Assembly (NCBI GenBank): GCA_025965295.1
Contig: JAOPXF010000025.1
Coordinates: 1-8,288 of the forward strand
DNA: 8,288 nt
DNA from: Nocardioides sp.
Lineage (GTDB): Bacteria; Actinomycetota; Actinomycetes; Propionibacteriales; Nocardioidaceae
Reading direction: 5' to 3'
Of this stretch, positions 5,319 through 8,288 are shown piece by piece. Each line of letters opens with the position of its first letter. Positions within the stretch are counted from its first letter, which is position 1. The position numbers were made by a program, and so were the translations under genes. The notes under the pieces are model-generated. The model did no database searches, was not told the DNA's origin, and saw nothing but the letters and a program-made list of their open reading frames with translations.

Positions 5319-6659
5319 TCAGCGGATCTCCTCCCAGCGGGCGAGCGCCTCGCGGCGCTCCTCGGCGTGGTCGACCACAGGGGCCGGGTACCCGGCCTTC
5401 GCCCGGGCCGCGGGATCGGGGTCGTGCGGGTCGGCGACGTCGGCGAGCTCGGGCACCCACCGCCGCACGTAGGCGCCGTCCGGGTCGAACTTCCGCCCCT
5501 GGGAGGTGGGGTTGAAGACCCGGAAATACGGCGCCGCGTCGGTGCCGCACCCGGCGGTCCACTGCCAGCCGTGCTGGTTGGAGGCGAGGTCGCCGTCGAC
5601 CAGCCAGCGCATGAAGTGCCGGGCGCCGTGCTGCCACTCCACGTGCAGGTCCTTGACCAGGAAGCTCGCGACGATCATCCGGACCCGGTTGTGCATCCAG
5701 CCGGTGGCGAGCAGCTGGCGCATCCCCGCGTCCACGACCGGGAAACCGGTGCGCCCGCGGCGCCAGGCGTCGAGGTGGTCGGCGGGGTCGTCGTACCGCA
5801 TCCGGGCGAACTCGGGGCGCAGGTACTCGCGGGCGGTCTCCGGCCGGGCGAAGAGCACGTCGGCGTAGAACTCCCGCCAGGCCAGCTCCTTGCGGTAGGT
5901 CTGGGCGCCCACGCCGCGGTGCCGCGCCAGGTCGGCCAGCATCGTGCGGGGATGGATCTCGCCCCACTTGAGGTGGACCGACATGTGCGAGGTGCCGGCG
6001 ACACCCGGCCGGTCGCGGTCCTCGGCGTACCCGGCGACGCGGTCGTCGAGGAACTCGTGCCAGCGCCGCAGGGCCGCCGCCTCGCCCGCCTCGGGCAGCT
6101 CGACACCCTCGGGGATCGCGGGGTCGGGGATCGCGGTCGTCTCCTCCAGGGCCAGCCAGCTCGCGTCGGCCGGCGGGTCGAGCGGGCCGCGCCAGCCGTG
6201 GTCGGCCCACGCCTTCGAGAAGGGCGTGAAGACCTGGTAGGGCCGTCCCGAGCCGTTGGTCACCCGCCCCGGAGCGACGGCGTACGGCGATCCCGTGCGG
6301 ACCAGCTCGATCCCCGCCTCGGCCAGCGCTCGCTCGACGTCGGCGTCGCGTCGGTGCCCGTAGGGACCGAAGTCGGCGCCCACGTGGACGCGCGCGGCGC
6401 CGACCTCGCGCGCCGCGAGCACCACCCGGCGCACCGGGTCGCCGCGGACGACCTGGAGTCGCCCGCGCCCCTGGGCCAGGCTCTCGTCGAGGGCCCGGAG
6501 GGAGCGCCCGAGGTAGGTGCGCCGGACCGGCCCGGCCGGTCCCCAGAGGGCCGGGTCGAGCACGAAGAGCGGCAGCACGCCGTCGTCGGCATAGGCCTCG
6601 AGCAGGGCCGGGTTGTCGCCGAGCCGCAGGTCGCGGCGGAACCACATCACAGAGGGCAT
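5319..6659 (-). CDS. phrB: Class I CPD photolyase
   Basis: A 446-residue cytoplasmic flavoprotein that uses blue light to split cyclobutane pyrimidine dimers. The N-terminal antenna domain (MWFRRDLRLGDNPAL) is followed by the FAD domain with KELAWREFY (256-264), TGWMHNRVRM (319-328), SFLVKDL (332-338) and the GWQW...GTDAAPYFR...NPTSQG block (364-388). Aligned by eye to E. coli PhrB, Trp261 and Trp367 match the dimer-contacting Trp277/Trp384, and Trp365 and Trp342 match electron-transfer Trp382/Trp359. The outermost triad position (Trp306) appears to be Tyr289. PYGHRRD (99-105) resembles the 8-HDF antenna pocket of other photolyases, plausible for an F420-making actinobacterium. Start ATG 6659 has only a weak upstream GGGA. 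It is divergent from ideR with 58 bp between starts. The CPD rather than (6-4) assignment is strong. Confidence 0.95.
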   Translation of the reverse strand: MPSVMWFRRDLRLGDNPALLEAYADDGVLPLFVLDPALWGPAGPVRRTYLGRSLRALDESLAQGRGRLQVVRGDPVRRVVLAAREVGAARVHVGADFGPYGHRRDADVERALAEAGIELVRTGSPYAVAPGRVTNGSGRPYQVFTPFSKAWADHGWRGPLDPPADASWLALEETTAIPDPAIPEGVELPEAGEAAALRRWHEFLDDRVAGYAEDRDRPGVAGTSHMSVHLKWGEIHPRTMLADLARHRGVGAQTYRKELAWREFYADVLFARPETAREYLRPEFARMRYDDPADHLDAWRRGRTGFPVVDAGMRQLLATGWMHNRVRMIVASFLVKDLHVEWQHGARHFMRWLVDGDLASNQHGWQWTAGCGTDAAPYFRVFNPTSQGRKFDPDGAYVRRWVPELADVADPHDPDPAARAKAGYPAPVVDHAEERREALARWEEIR

Positions 6660-6717
6660 CGCGTCCCAGCCTGCCAGCCGGATGGAGGCCGCTGGACGGA
6701 TGGGTCAGAATGATCCG

Positions 6718-7404
6718 GTGAGCGATCTGATCGACACCACCGAGATGTACCTCCGGACCATCTACGAGCTGGTCGAGGAGGGGATCACGCCCCTGCGTGC
6801 CCGGATCGCCGAGCGGCTGCACCAGAGTGGGCCCACCGTCAGCCAGACCGTGGCCCGCATGGAGCGCGACGACCTGCTGACCGTCGAGGGCGACCGCCAC
6901 CTGCAGCTCACCGACGAGGGCCTGCGCCTGGCGACCCGGGTGATGCGCAAGCACCGGCTCGCCGAGCGGCTGCTGATCGACGTGATCGGGCTCGACTGGG
7001 AGCTCGTCCACGAGGAGGCGTGCCGCTGGGAGCACGTGATGTCCGAGACCGTCGAGCGCCGCCTGGTCGAGCTGCTCGACCACCCGACGGAGTCGCCGTA
7101 CGGCAACCCCATCCCGGGGCTGCAGGAGCTCGGCGAGATCGACCTCGGCGAGGAGTTCATGGACGGCGTCGAGTCGCTGTCCCGGGCGGCGGGCTCGCTG
7201 GAGGGGCGGGTCCGGGTGCGGCGCATCTCCGAGGAGATGCAGAAGGACGAGGCGCTGATGAGCGCCCTGCGGCGGGTCGGCGCGCTGCCCGACAAGACCG
7301 TCACGGTCGTCGCGACCCAGGACGGCGTGCTGGTCGGCTCCGGGGGCGAGACCGCCGAGATCGTGCCCGAGGCCGCCGACCACATCTTCGTCCGCCGGCT
7401 CTGA
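6718..7404 (+). CDS. ideR: Iron-dependent repressor IdeR/DtxR
   Basis: A 228-residue metal-activated repressor of iron uptake and storage genes. It has the N-terminal HTH (TPLRARIAERLHQSGPTVSQ), the dimerisation/metal domain and the C-terminal SH3-like domain (about 150-228), so it is full length. Counting from the GTG at 6718, all known IdeR metal ligands fall at their standard numbers: Met10, Cys102, Glu105, His106 for site 2, and His79, Glu83, His98, Glu172, Gln175 for site 1. This supports that start. The GTG lacks a Shine-Dalgarno; CAGAAT (6706-6711) lies 6 nt before it, so a leaderless message is possible. The alternative ATG at 6700 has GGAGG 11 nt upstream and would add six residues. 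It is divergent from the photolyase and convergent with the sirtuin. No iron box was found in this window, so its targets lie elsewhere. Confidence 0.95.
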   Translation: MSDLIDTTEMYLRTIYELVEEGITPLRARIAERLHQSGPTVSQTVARMERDDLLTVEGDRHLQLTDEGLRLATRVMRKHRLAERLLIDVIGLDWELVHEEACRWEHVMSETVERRLVELLDHPTESPYGNPIPGLQELGEIDLGEEFMDGVESLSRAAGSLEGRVRVRRISEEMQKDEALMSALRRVGALPDKTVTVVATQDGVLVGSGGETAEIVPEAADHIFVRRL

Positions 7405-7409
7405 GCCGG
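7395..7409. terminator. Short hairpin over the ideR stop (possible bidirectional terminator)
   Basis: CCGGCT (7395-7400) and AGCCGG (7404-7409) form a 6-bp stem with loop CTG that includes the ideR stop codon and reaches into the 9-bp gap before the convergent sirtuin stop. There is no T-run on either side, so any termination would be of the U-less kind proposed for actinobacteria. Confidence 0.35.
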
Positions 7410-7413
7410 GGCG

Positions 7414-8253
7414 TCAGCCGGCCAGCGCCGTCAGGAACTCGCTGCAGCCCAGCTCGAGCTTGTACGTCGCGAGGTCGTCGCCGCGGGTCGTCCCGCGGTT
7501 GACGATCGCCACCGGCGTGCCCGCGCGGGCCGCCCGGCGCACGAAGCGCAGGCCGCTCATCACCGTCAGGGACGAGCCGACGACCAGCAGCGCGCCGCCG
7601 GCCCCCGGGAGGGCGTCGACCGCGGCGTAGCAGCGCTCGACCCGGGGTGCCGGGACGTTCTCGCCGAAGAAGACGACGTCGGGCTTGAGGATGCCGTCGC
7701 AGCGCTCGCAGCCGGGGACGACGAAGTCGGCGGTGTCCTCGAGGTCGACGTCGCCGTCCGGACGGCTCGCGGCGGCGGCGTGCCGCTCGGCGAACCCGGC
7801 GTTGAGGGCGGTCAGCCGCTCGTGCAGCGCCACCCGGGGCGAGCCGGCCCGGCAGCCGAGGCAGACCACGTCGGCGATCCGGCCGTGCAGGGCGACCAGC
7901 CGCGGCGAGCCGGCGCGCTCGTGCAGGCCGTCGACGTTCTGGGTGATCAGCAGGTCGGGGGCGATCCGGGCGAGGGCGTGGTGCCCGGGGTTGGGCTCGG
8001 CGTGCTTCATCCGGCCCCAGCCGAGGTGGCTGCGCGCCCAGTAGCGCTGCCGGGCCTCCGGTCCGGACACGAACTCCTGGTAGGTCATCGGCATCCGCGC
8101 CGGCGACCCCGGGCCGCGGTAGTCCGGGATGCCGGAGTCGGTGCTCAGCCCCGCCCCGGTCAGCACCACCAGCGGCCGGTGGCGCAGCAGCGCCAGCGCG
8201 GCGTCTTCCTCGGTGGTCGAGCCTGTCGAGACCACGTCGCCCGTCAGCGTCAT
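7414..8253 (-). CDS. Sirtuin, class II (SIRT4-like) NAD-dependent protein deacylase
   Basis: A 279-residue NAD-dependent enzyme that removes acyl groups from lysines or transfers ADP-ribose. The NAD-binding motif GAGLSTDSGIPDYRGPG (33-49), TQNVDGLH (104-111), catalytic His123 (LHGRIADV), zinc cysteines 131/134 and 182/185, KPDVVFFGE (190-198) and VVGSSL (224-229) are all present. The segments RQRYWARSHLGW and RGDDLATYKLE resemble human SIRT4, placing it in class II rather than with CobB-type class III. Substrates cannot be read from sequence. ATG 8253 overlaps the upstream gene's TGA (ATGA), supporting translational coupling in place of a Shine-Dalgarno; GTG 8235 is an alternative. The first 16 residues lie before the conserved domain and contain codons from an inverted-repeat element. 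It is convergent with ideR. Confidence 0.92.
   Translation of the reverse strand: MTLTGDVVSTGSTTEEDAALALLRHRPLVVLTGAGLSTDSGIPDYRGPGSPARMPMTYQEFVSGPEARQRYWARSHLGWGRMKHAEPNPGHHALARIAPDLLITQNVDGLHERAGSPRLVALHGRIADVVCLGCRAGSPRVALHERLTALNAGFAERHAAAASRPDGDVDLEDTADFVVPGCERCDGILKPDVVFFGENVPAPRVERCYAAVDALPGAGGALLVVGSSLTVMSGLRFVRRAARAGTPVAIVNRGTTRGDDLATYKLELGCSEFLTALAG
8213..8235. repeat. REP-like inverted repeat in the sirtuin 5' end
   Basis: GTGG-TCGA, loop GCCTG, TCGA, a GA bulge, then CCAC form a 23-bp hairpin. Elements of the form GTGGTCGAGC...GTCGAGACCAC are remembered as highly dispersed repeats in actinobacterial genomes, encoding VVELVETT-like peptides on one strand. Here the other strand supplies residues 7-14 of the sirtuin (VVSTGSTT). 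Only one copy lies in this window, so the dispersed status rests on memory. Confidence 0.55.
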
Positions 8254-8288
8254 CGGGCGTAGCGCAGCTCGGCCCGGGCGCGTGCCTT
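8250..8288 (-). CDS. C-terminal end of an upstream minus-strand gene (partial)
   Basis: The frame reads KARARAELRYAR and stops at TGA (8252-8250), which overlaps the sirtuin's ATG in an ATGA arrangement. Only 12 residues are in the window, so the product cannot be identified. The overlap and charged, high-GC codons suggest a real gene that is cotranscribed with the sirtuin; chance is possible given the short length. Confidence 0.5.
   Translation of the reverse strand, partial: KARARAELRYAR

Noticed and set aside
6613..6717. 35-residue N-terminal extension of IdeR
   Set aside because: It runs antisense into the photolyase start, and the IdeR metal ligands fall on their standard numbers only when counting from GTG 6718.

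Overview
The window looks like chromosomal DNA from a high-GC actinobacterium. Third codon positions are almost all G or C, nearly every gene stops with TGA, and an intact IdeR/DtxR iron regulator is present. A family such as Nocardioidaceae would fit, but that is inference from sequence style, not a database result.

Layout, left to right. (1) 1-303: 3' end of an exporter-type ABC transporter ATPase. (2) 304-648: the most unusual stretch. It holds a good sigma70-type promoter, an extended Shine-Dalgarno able to pair with 14 bases of the 16S 3' end, a 12-codon ORF ending in TAG, and about 135 bases that can fold into two strong stem structures, one with a perfect 13-bp stem. A second promoter follows, embedded in two 15-bp palindromic operators. 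(3) 649-2699: a 14-TM DHA2/EmrB-QacA drug exporter overlapped by 4 bp by a MarR repressor; the operators are probably MarR's own. (4) 2726-6659, minus strand: a class I CPD photolyase, a double-hotdog thioesterase-like protein and a GH13 alpha-glucosidase, in that order of transcription. (5) 6718-7404: ideR, divergent from the photolyase. (6) 7414-8253, minus strand: a SIRT4-like class II sirtuin, overlapped by 4 bp (ATGA) with the end of another minus-strand gene that runs off the window.

How the parts fit. The exporter and MarR form a self-regulated efflux operon. Its upstream region could add a translation-sensing RNA layer (short ORF plus alternative stems), or it could be an independent small RNA/small-protein gene; the sequence does not decide between them. 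The photolyase, hotdog protein and glucosidase share a strand but have 129- and 73-bp gaps and no evident shared function. IdeR and the sirtuin converge with only 9 bp between stops. Apart from the 304-648 region, the genes are ordinary actinobacterial core or near-core genes. No IS element, CRISPR array, tRNA or rRNA was seen.
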